Of a stretch of 64,000 nucleotides of DNA, positions 26,826 to 36,390 are shown piece after piece. This stretch comes from Emticicia sp040253585. Lineage in GTDB: Bacteria > Bacteroidota > Bacteroidia > Cytophagales > Spirosomataceae. A program made the translations under genes and the position numbers. How positions within the stretch are numbered: position 1 is the first letter of the stretch; each line of letters opens with the position of its first letter. The stretch spans positions 62,001-126,000 of the forward strand of contig NZ_JBELAU010000006.1 of assembly GCF_040253585.1 (NCBI RefSeq). Reading direction: 5' to 3'. The notes under the pieces were generated by a model that was not told the DNA's origin, did not search any database, and saw only the letters and a list, made by a program, of their open reading frames with translations.

Positions 26826-27818
26826 TCAGAAATGTAAAAGTAAATCATAGACCATTTCTTTTGCTCCTACATAAATCGGACTTCGTTGATGCAATTCATT
26901 GGGTTCAATATCCAAGATATTTTGATAACCGTCGGTTGATGTTGCCCCCGACTGTTCGGCCAAAAAAGCCAACGGATAACATTCATAAAGCAAACGTAAC
27001 TTTCCTTTTGGATGTTTTTTGGAAGCTGGATAAAGATAAATTCCACCTTTGAGTAAATTTCTATGAAAATCTGCCACCAACGAGCCAATGTATCTTGAAG
27101 CGTATTCTCGCATTCGGCATTCTACAATATATGCCCTTGCTCCGCTCACAAAATCATTATAATTACCGTCATTCACCGAATAGATTATACCATTATTAGG
27201 ACTTTTAATATCATTATGAGATAAAAAATACTCACCCAATGAATTTTCATACGTAAAGGCATTCACGCCTTGCCCAGTTGAATACACTAAAATTGTTGAC
27301 GAACCATACAAAATATAGCCTGCTGCAACTTGGCTACGTCCACCTTGCATGAAATCTTCGAGTGTGGCACGTGTCCCTGCGGGCGTAACTCTTCGGTAAA
27401 CCGAAAATATTGTTCCGATTGAAACATTAACATCAATATTCGATGAACCATCAAGTGGGTCAATTGCCACCACATATTTGCCTTCATCATTATCGGTGTA
27501 GATGATTTCGTCTTGCTCTTCCGTAATTATCGCACATACTTCTCCACCATTTTTCAAGGCTCTCAAGAAACGAATATCGGCCACCACATCGAGCTTTTGC
27601 TGCTCTTCTCCTTGTATATTTTGGTTACCAAAAGCTCCTGTTATATCTACCAAACCAGCCCTATTTATCTCTCGATTTATTATCTTTCCAGCAAGGGCAA
27701 TATCACGCAAAAGTTGCGATAACTCACCTGATGCTAAAGGCATCGAACTCTGTTGACGTTTAATAAAACGATCAAGCGTGACGCCTACTGGCAGAGCTAA
27801 AGTTTCTTGTTTGGTCAT
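26826..27818 (-). CDS. fbp: Fructose-1,6-bisphosphatase class 1
   Basis: A 330-residue enzyme that hydrolyses fructose 1,6-bisphosphate to fructose 6-phosphate. The metal-binding motif VVAIDPLDGSSNIDVN is intact, as is the upstream ITEEQDE acidic pair. The phosphate-site segment RYIGSLVADFHRNLLKGGIYLYP is also typical. I start at 27818 (MTKQETLALPVGVTL): the predicted start point of transcription (near 27842) lies downstream of the alternative ATG at 27851. It neighbours pckA on the same strand. Confidence 0.96.
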   Translation of the reverse strand: MTKQETLALPVGVTLDRFIKRQQSSMPLASGELSQLLRDIALAGKIINREINRAGLVDITGAFGNQNIQGEEQQKLDVVADIRFLRALKNGGEVCAIITEEQDEIIYTDNDEGKYVVAIDPLDGSSNIDVNVSIGTIFSVYRRVTPAGTRATLEDFMQGGRSQVAAGYILYGSSTILVYSTGQGVNAFTYENSLGEYFLSHNDIKSPNNGIIYSVNDGNYNDFVSGARAYIVECRMREYASRYIGSLVADFHRNLLKGGIYLYPASKKHPKGKLRLLYECYPLAFLAEQSGATSTDGYQNILDIEPNELHQRSPIYVGAKEMVYDLLLHF

Positions 27819-28196
27819 GTCTTTATGGCTTAAAAGCGAATCGTTGCACAAATGTATATTGCAGAAAAATGCGAAACAAATATTTTTAGCGAAATTTCGC
27901 TTTATTTTTACATTTCTTTAATAAATACAATTTTTGAGCTAAATATTTATTAAAAAAGACAATTTTACATGGGTATTTTTCAGAAAAACTGACTATAAAA
28001 TTGGCACTTAAAGCCAAAAAAATCAGCTTGCATACTATTTTTTTGAATAGAATTACATTTTTTAAAAATAACTGTCAAAAATACAATTATTAGAAATATT
28101 CAAAAACAAAAATATCAAAAACTGATTTTTGTCATAATTTTTTTCGGTATTGAAGCTTACTTTTGCCCAGTTTCTAAACAAATATTTATTTAAAAA
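27819..28196. other. Divergent intergenic region, fbp / desaturase
   Basis: 378 bases, very AT-rich, without a gene. It holds the fbp promoter (27849-27880), a perfect 12-base palindrome GCGAAATTTCGC (27889-27900) just upstream of it that could be an operator, and a lone -7 element TACTTTTG (28158-28165) in front of the desaturase gene. The rest shows only A/T tracts. Confidence 0.55.
27849..27880 (-). promoter_or_regulatory. fbp promoter
   Basis: On the minus strand TTTG (CAAA at 27877-27880), 20 bases, then TACATTTG (27856-27849): a full -33/-7 match. It decides the fbp start codon in favour of 27818. Confidence 0.7.
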
Positions 28197-28943
28197 ATGG
28201 TCATTTTAGTTTTCTTTCTCTTGCATTGGTACTTCTCGATTCTGATGCAAACATTCTTCTTACACCGCTACGCATCGCACCAAATGTTTACGATGAATCC
28301 GTTTTGGGAGAAAGTATTTTATACACTTACATTCATTGCTCAAGGCTCGTCTTTTTTGAGTCCAAGAGCTTACGGCATTATGCATCGTTTGCACCATGCT
28401 CACGCTGATACCGAAGAAGACCCACACTCGCCAAGCTACTCGAAAGGAATTTTTGATATGATGTGGAAAACTCGCCAGATTTACAATAGAATTTTACATA
28501 ACCAAGACTCGGTAGAAGCTAAATTTAAGAAAGGTGTACCCAATTGGAAGTTTATGGAATGGCTCGGTGATTTGTGGATTTCACGCATTGCTTGGGGTGT
28601 GCTTTATACTTTAGTTTATATCAAATTTGCTACTGCTTGGTGGATGTTTTTGTTATTACCAATTCACTTTCTGATGGGGCCAATTCATGGTGTAATCATC
28701 AATTGGTATGCTCACCGCTACGGATATACGAATTTTGAAGTTGATGATACGGCCAAAAATCTTTTACCACTTGATTTACTGATGATGGGCGAATCATATC
28801 ATAATAATCACCACAAATATGGTGGTAGAGCCAACTTTGGTTTCAAATGGCATGAGTTCGACCCAACTTATCCACTTATCAAGTTGCTCGATGCCATGAA
28901 AATCATTAAGCTCAAACTAAATAACGATTTGAAGTACATGTAA
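28197..28943 (+). CDS. Acyl-CoA desaturase-like fatty acid desaturase
   Basis: A 248-residue membrane di-iron enzyme. The three histidine boxes are HRYASH (residues 23-28), HRLHHAH (63-69) and HNNHH (202-206), the order and spacing of delta-9 stearoyl-CoA-type desaturases. It would introduce a double bond into membrane acyl chains using oxygen and an electron donor. It is shorter than many relatives, starting only 22 residues before the first box, so the first membrane helix is brief; there is no better start upstream. It is monocistronic, closed by the terminator at 28998. Confidence 0.9.
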   Translation: MVILVFFLLHWYFSILMQTFFLHRYASHQMFTMNPFWEKVFYTLTFIAQGSSFLSPRAYGIMHRLHHAHADTEEDPHSPSYSKGIFDMMWKTRQIYNRILHNQDSVEAKFKKGVPNWKFMEWLGDLWISRIAWGVLYTLVYIKFATAWWMFLLLPIHFLMGPIHGVIINWYAHRYGYTNFEVDDTAKNLLPLDLLMMGESYHNNHHKYGGRANFGFKWHEFDPTYPLIKLLDAMKIIKLKLNNDLKYM

Positions 28944-28997
28944 GCAGTCAATGGTCTTTGCTTCTTTGTTCAACTGCTTTGTATATAAAACCACCTT

Positions 28998-29037
28998 AAA
29001 GGTGATTCGGTCAATGGCTGAATCACCTTTGTTTTTT
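28998..29037 (+). terminator. Terminator after the desaturase gene
   Basis: An 11-base perfect stem (AAAGGTGATTC / GAATCACCTTT) with an 11-base loop, followed by GTTTTTT. Confidence 0.85.
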
Positions 29038-29109
29038 GGGTAGAAATGAACTTATTTTTTGTTTCCTATCATATTTTTAAACATTTTGCCGTTAGTGAAT
29101 GCAACAACA

Positions 29110-29142
29110 TTTGCATTATTCAAGAAATAGGCATTACTTTTG
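29110..29142 (+). promoter_or_regulatory. Promoter of the peptide transporter gene
   Basis: TTTG (29110-29113), 21 bases, then TACTTTTG (29135-29142), giving a leader of about 40 bases. Confidence 0.68.
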
Positions 29143-29187
29143 ACATACACTTTTTAAAATATTCTAACCAAATAAACTAAACCTTAC

Positions 29188-30636
29188 ATGCAAGAACGTA
29201 AATTCTTCGGACACCCAATGGGCCTTATGGTCTTATTCCTTACAGAAATGTGGGAACGCTTCTCTTATTATGGTATGCGTGCCATTCTGTTTTTATACTT
29301 AACCAAAGGAGCAAACGAAGGTGCTTTGGGACTTTCCGAAAAAACTGGCGGAGCAATCATGGGACTTTACATGGCATCAGTTTATTTACTCACTTTACCA
29401 GGTGGTTGGATTGCTGATAATATTTTAGGTCAGAAAAAAGCTATTTGGTACGGTGCATTGTGTATCATGGCAGGGCACTTAATTTTAGCGATTCCAGGCT
29501 CTCCTGAAGTTTTCTTTCTGGGATTAGCAACTGTGGCCATTGGAACAGGTTTATTGAAAGCAAATATCAGTTCAATCGTTGGCGAATTATATCCCGAAGG
29601 CGGTGCAAGGCGTGATGCTGCGTTCTCAATTTTTTACCTCGGTATAAATCTCGGAGCATTTCTTGGAATGTTTGTTGTGGGATATTTAGGAGAAAAAGTT
29701 GGCTGGCATTATGGTTTCGGAGCGGCGGCATTTGCGATGCTTTTTGGAGTAATCAACTTTAAAGTAAACGGTAAGCACCTTGATGGAGTTGGAAATCCAC
29801 CCACTCAAAAATCTTCCAATACTTACTTATATGTAGTTATTACAGCCCTTGTGTTGGTTGGCGTTTTATTAATATCAGGCATCTTAGATAGTGTAGCACT
29901 TGCTCAATACATGAAATATGTAATTATTGCCATTACAATATTCTATTTTGCCTACATCGGCTTTATTGATTCTTCGCTTACAGTTATTGAACGTAAAAGA
30001 GTTGGAGTACTTTTCATATTATTTATTGGAATATCTATTTTCTGGTCGGGTTTTGAGCAAGCTTCTACAACACTAACAATCTTTGCTGACCGACACACTG
30101 AGCGTAGTTTCTTAGGTATGGAATTGCCTGCTTCTTGGCTACAAAATGCCAATTCGATGTTTATCCTTATCTTCTCTGCTCCGATGGGTGCTTTATGGAT
30201 TTATTTAAATCGTAAAAATTTAAATCCGAGCGTGCCAATCAAATTTGGCTTAGGTTTAGTGCAAATGGGCTTAGGGTTCTTTGTCATGTATCTGGCAGCT
30301 CAAAGAGTACTTGATGGCTCAATGGCTGGTCTTGGCTGGCTTTTCTTTACTTATATGTTCCATACACTTGGTGAGCTTTGCATAAGTCCTGTTGGCTTGA
30401 GTTCATATACAAAACTTGCTCCTAAAAAATATTACAGTCAACTCATGGGCTTATGGTTTGTTGGAGCAGCTCTCGGCAATCTTATTGCAGGTTTGTTTGC
30501 AGGAAACTTTGACGAAAACAATGTAGCTGCCATGCCTGATTTATTTCATCAAGTATTTTTAATCGGAATGGTTTCTGGTTTAGTTTTAATAGTTTTATAC
30601 AAACCAATAAAAAAATGGATGGGTGGCATCGAATAA
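29188..30636 (+). CDS. POT-family proton-dependent peptide transporter
   Basis: A 482-residue major-facilitator transporter with about 12-14 membrane segments. The N-terminal FLTEMWERFSYYGMRAIL is the POT/PTR signature with the E-x-x-E-R-type proton motif, and FYLGINLGAFLG is the second signature. Family members import di- and tripeptides with protons. It has its own promoter and stands alone. A peptide importer is consistent with a protein-degrading Bacteroidota. Confidence 0.93.
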   Translation: MQERKFFGHPMGLMVLFLTEMWERFSYYGMRAILFLYLTKGANEGALGLSEKTGGAIMGLYMASVYLLTLPGGWIADNILGQKKAIWYGALCIMAGHLILAIPGSPEVFFLGLATVAIGTGLLKANISSIVGELYPEGGARRDAAFSIFYLGINLGAFLGMFVVGYLGEKVGWHYGFGAAAFAMLFGVINFKVNGKHLDGVGNPPTQKSSNTYLYVVITALVLVGVLLISGILDSVALAQYMKYVIIAITIFYFAYIGFIDSSLTVIERKRVGVLFILFIGISIFWSGFEQASTTLTIFADRHTERSFLGMELPASWLQNANSMFILIFSAPMGALWIYLNRKNLNPSVPIKFGLGLVQMGLGFFVMYLAAQRVLDGSMAGLGWLFFTYMFHTLGELCISPVGLSSYTKLAPKKYYSQLMGLWFVGAALGNLIAGLFAGNFDENNVAAMPDLFHQVFLIGMVSGLVLIVLYKPIKKWMGGIE

Positions 30637-30782
30637 AAACCTTTGCTATTTCCGATAAAAAACCTTTTTTTTGCTGAATAATTCTTGAAAGTCCAAGGTC
30701 GCTGGTCGATAATCCACAGTTATTAAAATAATACTATGGACGGTGATCTACCGACCGTGGACTAAAAAACCACCCATAAAAA

Positions 30783-31574
30783 ATGGCAAAATTTAGTACG
30801 AGTTCAAAAACTGACATCTTTGTTCATATTGGCATAATCATTGCCTTATTTTTAGTGTTTTTCTTTAGCTTTTTCTTTATTTATCTCCCATGGAGTACCA
30901 ATCATGGGCAGTCGATTACCGTTCCTGATTTGAAAGGTATGACTCTCGAAGAAATGGAAAAAGCCCTTGATGACCGTGATCTTGATTACGAAGTAAGCGA
31001 CTGTACATTTGTGGCAGGAGCAAAACCACTTTCGATTCTGACGCAATACCCAAAATCGGGTTCGAGTGTAAAAGAAGGACGCAAAATCTATTTGACAATC
31101 GTGACTGCAACTGCTCCGATGGTAAAATTACCAGACGTGATTGGTCGCTCGGAGTCAAGTGCAAAAAATCAGTTATTATCGGCACAACTCGTGGCAGGAA
31201 CAACCGAAATGATTCCAGCTTTAGAAGAGAATACGGTTCTAAAAATGAAGTTTAATGGACAAGAAGTAAAACCAGGGACACTCATACCAAAAGGATCAAC
31301 GGTTGTATTTGTGGTAGGTGATGGTCTCGGCGACCAAATGGTAGAAATTCCAAACTTGGTAGGAATGGCGGCCGACGAAGCAGAAATATTGGTTTCGGGG
31401 CAAAACCTTGTTTTATCGAAGCGATATGTTGGGACAGTTGAAGGCTATGCTGATGGCACAGTTGTAAAGCAAAGACCAGCTTCCGAAGGTAATAAAATTC
31501 ATATTGGCGACGTTATTGATGTAGAAATCGCTGGTGAGGCTCCGACTGAAGAACCAATCCAAAACAATAATTAA
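30783..31574 (+). CDS. Membrane-anchored triple-PASTA protein
   Basis: A 263-residue protein with one N-terminal membrane helix (about residues 12-36) and three PASTA repeats outside (about 44-111, 112-182, 190-255). Each starts with a VPDLKGM/LPDVIGR/IPNLVGM-type motif. There is no kinase domain, in contrast to PASTA kinases of Gram-positives; kinase-free PASTA proteins are usual in Bacteroidota. It may sense peptidoglycan in the periplasm. The next gene starts 21 bases later on the same strand. Confidence 0.88.
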   Translation: MAKFSTSSKTDIFVHIGIIIALFLVFFFSFFFIYLPWSTNHGQSITVPDLKGMTLEEMEKALDDRDLDYEVSDCTFVAGAKPLSILTQYPKSGSSVKEGRKIYLTIVTATAPMVKLPDVIGRSESSAKNQLLSAQLVAGTTEMIPALEENTVLKMKFNGQEVKPGTLIPKGSTVVFVVGDGLGDQMVEIPNLVGMAADEAEILVSGQNLVLSKRYVGTVEGYADGTVVKQRPASEGNKIHIGDVIDVEIAGEAPTEEPIQNNN

Positions 31575-31595
31575 CGTGTTAAAGAATCATTTAAT

Positions 31596-33398
31596 ATGAA
31601 CATATTTTTAAACAACAGACCTGTAAGTTTTTGCAGGTCTGTTATTTTATTAGTGCTTTTTTGCTCACAACTCACTTACAGTCAATCCATTACACTACCA
31701 TTCTTTGATGATTTCTCACTGAATAAAACCTCAATTCCTAATCCAAAACTTTGGAAAAATGGCGGTGTGAGTATCAATAATACTTTCCCAATTAACCAAC
31801 CATCGGTCAATGTTGCCACTTTTGATAGCCGAAATGCGGCAGGTATTCCCTATAATTTCTCAAATAAATTTGCTTATGGCAGCACCGATACACTGACTTC
31901 GGTTGCCATTGATTTATCAGGTCTTGTCGCAAAAGATTCGGTTTATTTAAGCTTTTACTGGGAAGCAAAAGGTTTGGGCGAATTACCCGATAGCGACGAC
32001 TCGCTCGTTGTTTCATTTCTGAACGATAAAAACCAATGGAAAACCATTTGGCGACAAGAGGGCATCAGCAAAGATGCTTTTACGCAGAAGATTTTAGCTG
32101 TTAATCAAGCAGAATATTTACACAAAAACTTTCAGTTTCGTTTCGAGACTCGTGGCCGCCAGTCAGGAGCATTTGATATGTGGCACGTTGACTTTGTCTA
32201 TCTAAACAAACAACGTCGCCTCAAAGATATTTACACCCAAGATATTGCCTTACGAGGCTTCAAGAATAGTTATCTGAAAAGATATTCAGCCATGCCACTA
32301 CGCCAATATTTGGTCAATCCATCGGCTGAAACCAATAGTAGTATGGAAGTTTTGGTAAGTGCTTTGCAACGAAATGCACGTTTGGTAAACTTTACTTGGA
32401 CAGTAAGTGATACTGTTTCAAAAAGTATTTTACTCAACGAAAGAGGTGGAAATGAGACAGTTACAACGCCAAATCCCCCCAATAAAAAGAATAATGTGCC
32501 TGTTTTTAGCACTTTCTCGCAAAAACAAGCCGTTTTGAAGTTTACCCAAAAAATTGCATACGAAGGCTCAGGAACTACAATTGTTCCTGATTCAACCAAT
32601 AATATTCCCGATGCTTTATTATTAAGCAATGACTCTGTCTCACTTTACACTCCCCTACTCGACTACTATGCATACGATGATGGCACAGCTGAAACAGGTG
32701 CAGACACTGACCAAACGTTGGGAAAAGTAGCAGTGAAATTTGCATTAAACCGATCCGATACAGTCAATGCAGTAAGATTTAATTTTACTCCTTATTTTAA
32801 AGATATTGCTGGGCAGTTTTTCTTATTACAAATCACCGAAAGTGCCAATGGAAAACCTGCAAAAGTTCTGCATCAACAGTCAGTAAGAGTCAGATACCCT
32901 TCTGAAATTAATGGATTCATTGAATATCCACTTGATATGAATATTGCGGTTAAAGATACTTTTTTTGTATCTTGGACAAAAGTAAATGAAGATGTAATTG
33001 GTGTAGGAGTTGATAAAAATTCAGACTTTGGGAGTAATATTTATTATAGTCTGGGCAATGAATGGATTCAAAATAAGTCCTTAAAAGGCAGTTTGATGGT
33101 TCGCCCTGTGATGGGTTTCAAAGCAAATAGTTCAGGACAAAATGGCTCACCTCTGGCAAGTGAAGTTCCGAATGATAAACAGTTTTTGGTGTATCCAAAT
33201 CCTACTTCAGGAGTTTTACGTTGGAATTTTGAAAACATTCAATCAATCAGTATTTTTGATGTTTCTGGAAAAGAGATTTTTCACAAAAAAACTGATAGTC
33301 AAGAACTTAATATAGAAAACTTACCCGATAATATTTATTATATCAATTTTTCAGATGGAAAAAAGAATTTTATTCGTAAGATTGTGGTTGTGCATTAA
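31596..33398 (+). CDS. T9SS-secreted protein with type A sorting domain
   Basis: A 600-residue secreted protein. An N-terminal signal peptide (ending near SQS, residue 31) precedes beta-rich sequence, and the last 75 residues are a type IX secretion sorting domain: FLVYPNPTSGVLRW, then SIFDVSGKEIF and a final NFIRKIVVVH. Type IX cargo crosses the outer membrane and is attached to the surface or released. The body has no recognised catalytic motif. It lies 21 bases after the PASTA gene and 26 bases before the rhodanese gene. Confidence 0.85.
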   Translation: MNIFLNNRPVSFCRSVILLVLFCSQLTYSQSITLPFFDDFSLNKTSIPNPKLWKNGGVSINNTFPINQPSVNVATFDSRNAAGIPYNFSNKFAYGSTDTLTSVAIDLSGLVAKDSVYLSFYWEAKGLGELPDSDDSLVVSFLNDKNQWKTIWRQEGISKDAFTQKILAVNQAEYLHKNFQFRFETRGRQSGAFDMWHVDFVYLNKQRRLKDIYTQDIALRGFKNSYLKRYSAMPLRQYLVNPSAETNSSMEVLVSALQRNARLVNFTWTVSDTVSKSILLNERGGNETVTTPNPPNKKNNVPVFSTFSQKQAVLKFTQKIAYEGSGTTIVPDSTNNIPDALLLSNDSVSLYTPLLDYYAYDDGTAETGADTDQTLGKVAVKFALNRSDTVNAVRFNFTPYFKDIAGQFFLLQITESANGKPAKVLHQQSVRVRYPSEINGFIEYPLDMNIAVKDTFFVSWTKVNEDVIGVGVDKNSDFGSNIYYSLGNEWIQNKSLKGSLMVRPVMGFKANSSGQNGSPLASEVPNDKQFLVYPNPTSGVLRWNFENIQSISIFDVSGKEIFHKKTDSQELNIENLPDNIYYINFSDGKKNFIRKIVVVH

Positions 33399-33424
33399 GA
33401 GATAAAAACAATAAAAATATAATC

Positions 33425-33733
33425 ATGGACAAAAATTTTGATATAACAGTTGAACAACTAAAAGAATTAATCGAAGGAGAAAACCCAATTAACCTCTTTG
33501 ATGTACGTGAAGAATACGAATACGAAGATGATAATTTAGGAGCAATATTAATTCCTTTGGGCGAAATTCCAGATAGACTCGAAGAATTTGAAGCCATTAA
33601 AGGACAAGATATCTATATTCACTGCCGCAGCGGAGCAAGAAGTGGAAAAGCAAAACAATTCTTGATTTCGCAAGGTTTTGAAAACGTACACAATGTTTTA
33701 GGCGGCATCATGGCCTACCGTGATATGGAGTAG
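33425..33733 (+). CDS. Single-domain rhodanese-like protein
   Basis: A 102-residue rhodanese domain. The active-site loop reads IHCRSGARSGKA with the persulphide-carrying cysteine in CRSGAR, and the N-terminal LFDVREEYEYE motif is present. Proteins of this size move sulphur from thiosulphate or persulphides to acceptors in the cytoplasm; no signal peptide is seen. It is close behind the T9SS cargo gene but unrelated in function. Confidence 0.9.
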   Translation: MDKNFDITVEQLKELIEGENPINLFDVREEYEYEDDNLGAILIPLGEIPDRLEEFEAIKGQDIYIHCRSGARSGKAKQFLISQGFENVHNVLGGIMAYRDME

Positions 33734-33909
33734 ATAATTTAGAATGAATACGGGGTCGCCCATGCGATTGAAAATTGAGAATTAAAAATTTTAAACTTAA
33801 CATGTTTAAAATGCTTTCACCAGCCTACATAAGACACATAGTTTTATGAACTCAATTTATTCCATTTTCTTCTTACTCATTTTTAATTATCAATTATCCA
33901 TTAAAAAAT

Positions 33910-34380
33910 ATGTTATCTGACTTTGGTATAGTATTATTGGCAATCATTTTGGCGGCAGTTGCAGTACTTGCTGTATTGGGTATTGCGTGGATGCTACGTC
34001 CCAACAAACCAAATGAAGAAAAACTAACGACTTACGAATCTGGTGAAGACCCAATTGGCAATGCCAATGTTCAGTTTAATGTTAAATTCTATATTGTTGC
34101 TCTAATTTTTATTCTCTTTGATGTGGAATTAGTGTTCTTGTTTCCTTGGGCAACAGTTTTTGGCAACAAACAGTTTATTCAAGATACAAACGGACTTTGG
34201 GGCTGGTTTACATTGGCCGAAATGGGTATTTTTATTACAGTTTTAGCTCTTGGATTGGCTTACGTTTGGGCAAAAGGCTACCTCGATTGGGTAAAACCCG
34301 AATATCGCACTCCGAAATTTAAGAGTAAGATTCCAATGGAAATGTACAATCAAGTCAACGAAAAATACGCTGATAAATGA
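33910..34380 (+). CDS. nuoA: NADH-quinone oxidoreductase subunit A
   Basis: A 156-residue membrane subunit of respiratory complex I with three hydrophobic helices. The segment YESGEDPIGNANVQFNVKFYIVALIFILFDVELVFLFPW, here abbreviated by its key residues E-D-P and D-V-E, is the NuoA hallmark. The C-terminal tail is longer than usual and charged. The stop overlaps the nuoB start by four bases (ATGA). Confidence 0.95.
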   Translation: MLSDFGIVLLAIILAAVAVLAVLGIAWMLRPNKPNEEKLTTYESGEDPIGNANVQFNVKFYIVALIFILFDVELVFLFPWATVFGNKQFIQDTNGLWGWFTLAEMGIFITVLALGLAYVWAKGYLDWVKPEYRTPKFKSKIPMEMYNQVNEKYADK

Positions 34381-34892
34381 ATTTTGAAACCCTCGAAAAA
34401 GAGGCACATATAAAAACAGGTGAAAGTGAAGTGATTCTGACCTCACTCGACGAGCTAACCAATTGGGCAAGAGCAAATTCGCTTTGGCCGATGGGTTTTG
34501 GTTTGGCTTGTTGTGCCATCGAAATGATGGCAACTTATGCTTCATCGTATGACCTTGAACGTTTCGGCGTATTTCCTCGAAACTCACCTCGCCAGTCAGA
34601 TGTAATTATCATTTCGGGAACAGTTACCTTCAAAATGGCCGACCGTATTCGTCGATTATACGAACAAATGCCCGAACCACGATACGTGATTTCGATGGGA
34701 AGTTGCTCAAATTGCGGTGGGCCTTATTGGGAACACGGCTATCATGTTGTAAAAGGTGTTGACCGAATTATACCTGTCGATGTTTACGTGCCAGGTTGTC
34801 CACCTCGTCCAGAAGCACTAATTGGTGGTATTTTGAAATTACAAGAAAAAATAAAGACTCAAAGCCTTTCCGAACTTCGAAAAGAAAATTAA
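34377..34892 (+). CDS. nuoB: NADH-quinone oxidoreductase subunit B
   Basis: A 171-residue subunit that carries the terminal N2 iron-sulphur cluster of complex I. The ligands are visible as the adjacent cysteines of GLACCAIEM, the cysteine of GSCSNCGG and that of PGCPPRPE. It overlaps nuoA by four bases. A terminator follows at 34923 and nuoC-nuoN are not nearby, so the complex I genes of this genome appear to be split. Confidence 0.96.
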   Translation: MNFETLEKEAHIKTGESEVILTSLDELTNWARANSLWPMGFGLACCAIEMMATYASSYDLERFGVFPRNSPRQSDVIIISGTVTFKMADRIRRLYEQMPEPRYVISMGSCSNCGGPYWEHGYHVVKGVDRIIPVDVYVPGCPPRPEALIGGILKLQEKIKTQSLSELRKEN

Positions 34893-34922
34893 AGAATTGA
34901 TTATTAAGTATTTATACAGCCG

Positions 34923-34960
34923 AAAAAAGTGATAAACCGATAAAGTTTATCACTTTTTTT
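34923..34960 (+). terminator. Terminator after nuoB
   Basis: A 15-base stem (34923-34937 with 34945-34959) ending in a run of seven T residues. Confidence 0.88.
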
Positions 34961-35067
34961 ATAGCAAATTGCTAATAATTTGTTAATCCATGATTCAGAC
35001 GAAAGAAAAAACAAGCAAAAATCATTATATTGCGAAACATTTAATATATACTAAAAACTTGCAATTC

Positions 35068-36219
35068 ATGAGAACCTTCCTAAAATACTTTGTTTTAGCA
35101 TCGGTTATTTTTACAATTTCATGCTCAAAAAGTGGTACAAAAGCTCTTGAAAAAGGCAATTACTACGAAGCAGTTTTACAATCAGTAGAAAAACTTAAAA
35201 AAGATAGTGATAACAGTAAAGCTCTCGAAGTCTTACCGACCGCCTATCGAAATGCACAAGAAGAATTTACAAGAGATATTACTCGTGTCAGAAATGCTAA
35301 TCAGCAATTTCGCTGGGAAACTATCTTGGAGTATTATAACAAGCTCAATAAAATGCAAGAAAGTATTGAGCGTTGCACGGCTTGCCGCCGCATTGTGAGT
35401 CCACAAACTTATTTTAAAGAAACCGAAGAAGCCCGTGATAATGCCGCAGCCGAACGTTACGTTTTAGGAGATGACATACTCAGAAAAAACAATTTGAGTA
35501 AACTCGATGCTCGTGCTGCCTACGACCATTTTGAACAAATCACTATTTTTGCCCCAAATTATAAAGATGCTCGCAACCGACTTGAAGAAGCCCTTAATTT
35601 AGGTTCGGTTCATGTTGTGGTTGAACAACCAAAAATTAATTCTCGTTTGTATCAATACAGTAACGACTATTTTCAAGATAAAGTAGAAGAGTTTTTACGT
35701 ACAAATCGCCGAATTAATAAATTTATCCGATTCTACGCACCCGAAGAAGCTAAAACTGTCAAACTAAAACCCGACCACGTAGTTCGCCTCGAAATCATTG
35801 ATTTTGTGGTAGGAGAAACAAATATTGCAACTGACCGCCAAAACGTAACAAGTAAGGACAGTGTAAAAACTGGCGAAGCTACCGTTAATGGCAAAAAAGT
35901 ACCCGTTTATGGCAAAGTAAATGCCACCATCATCAAGTCTCGCAAAGCAGTCCGTTCGAGAGGTATTCTTTCAATGGAAATATTTGATTATCAGACAAAT
36001 AAGACACTCTCTCGTGAAGAAATACCTGGTGAATATACATGGGTAAACGAGTGGGCAAGTTTCAATGGCGATGAAAGAGCCTTAACTACCACCGAACTAA
36101 ATATGACTCGTAACCGTGAACAATTACCGCCCCCACCGCAACAATTATTCATTGAATTTACGAAGCCAATCTACGACCAAGTAACCTCAAGAATCAGACG
36201 CTTTTATGATAAGTACTAA
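35068..36219 (+). CDS. Outer-membrane-type lipoprotein, unknown function
   Basis: A 383-residue protein with a lipoprotein signal (MRTFLKYFVLASVIFTISC, lipid Cys19). The first half contains helix pairs with TPR-like spacing (KALEKGNYYEAVLQSVEKL and GRDARAAYDHFEQI-type segments); the second half is beta-rich with no recognised motif. The ATG at 35068 is chosen for its signal peptide over an in-frame ATG at 34990. The gene stands alone between the nuoB terminator and a long hairpin. Confidence 0.75.
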   Translation: MRTFLKYFVLASVIFTISCSKSGTKALEKGNYYEAVLQSVEKLKKDSDNSKALEVLPTAYRNAQEEFTRDITRVRNANQQFRWETILEYYNKLNKMQESIERCTACRRIVSPQTYFKETEEARDNAAAERYVLGDDILRKNNLSKLDARAAYDHFEQITIFAPNYKDARNRLEEALNLGSVHVVVEQPKINSRLYQYSNDYFQDKVEEFLRTNRRINKFIRFYAPEEAKTVKLKPDHVVRLEIIDFVVGETNIATDRQNVTSKDSVKTGEATVNGKKVPVYGKVNATIIKSRKAVRSRGILSMEIFDYQTNKTLSREEIPGEYTWVNEWASFNGDERALTTTELNMTRNREQLPPPPQQLFIEFTKPIYDQVTSRIRRFYDKY

Positions 36220-36241
36220 ATAAAACTTAGCGTTTCGCAGT

Positions 36242-36274
36242 AACGAAGGCATCGCTTAAAGCGATGCCTTCGTT
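36242..36274. terminator. Hairpin after the lipoprotein gene
   Basis: A 16-base arm (36242-36257) pairs perfectly with 36259-36274. No T run follows, so termination is likely but less certain. Confidence 0.6.
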
Positions 36275-36390
36275 GGTCATAACAAAATATATTTTGTATA
36301 AAGCCACAAAGAATCTAAAATTTTATTCTTAAATTTACCTTATAGTAAAATATACCATTTGTTTTTATTCAACTCTTAATACGTACAAAA

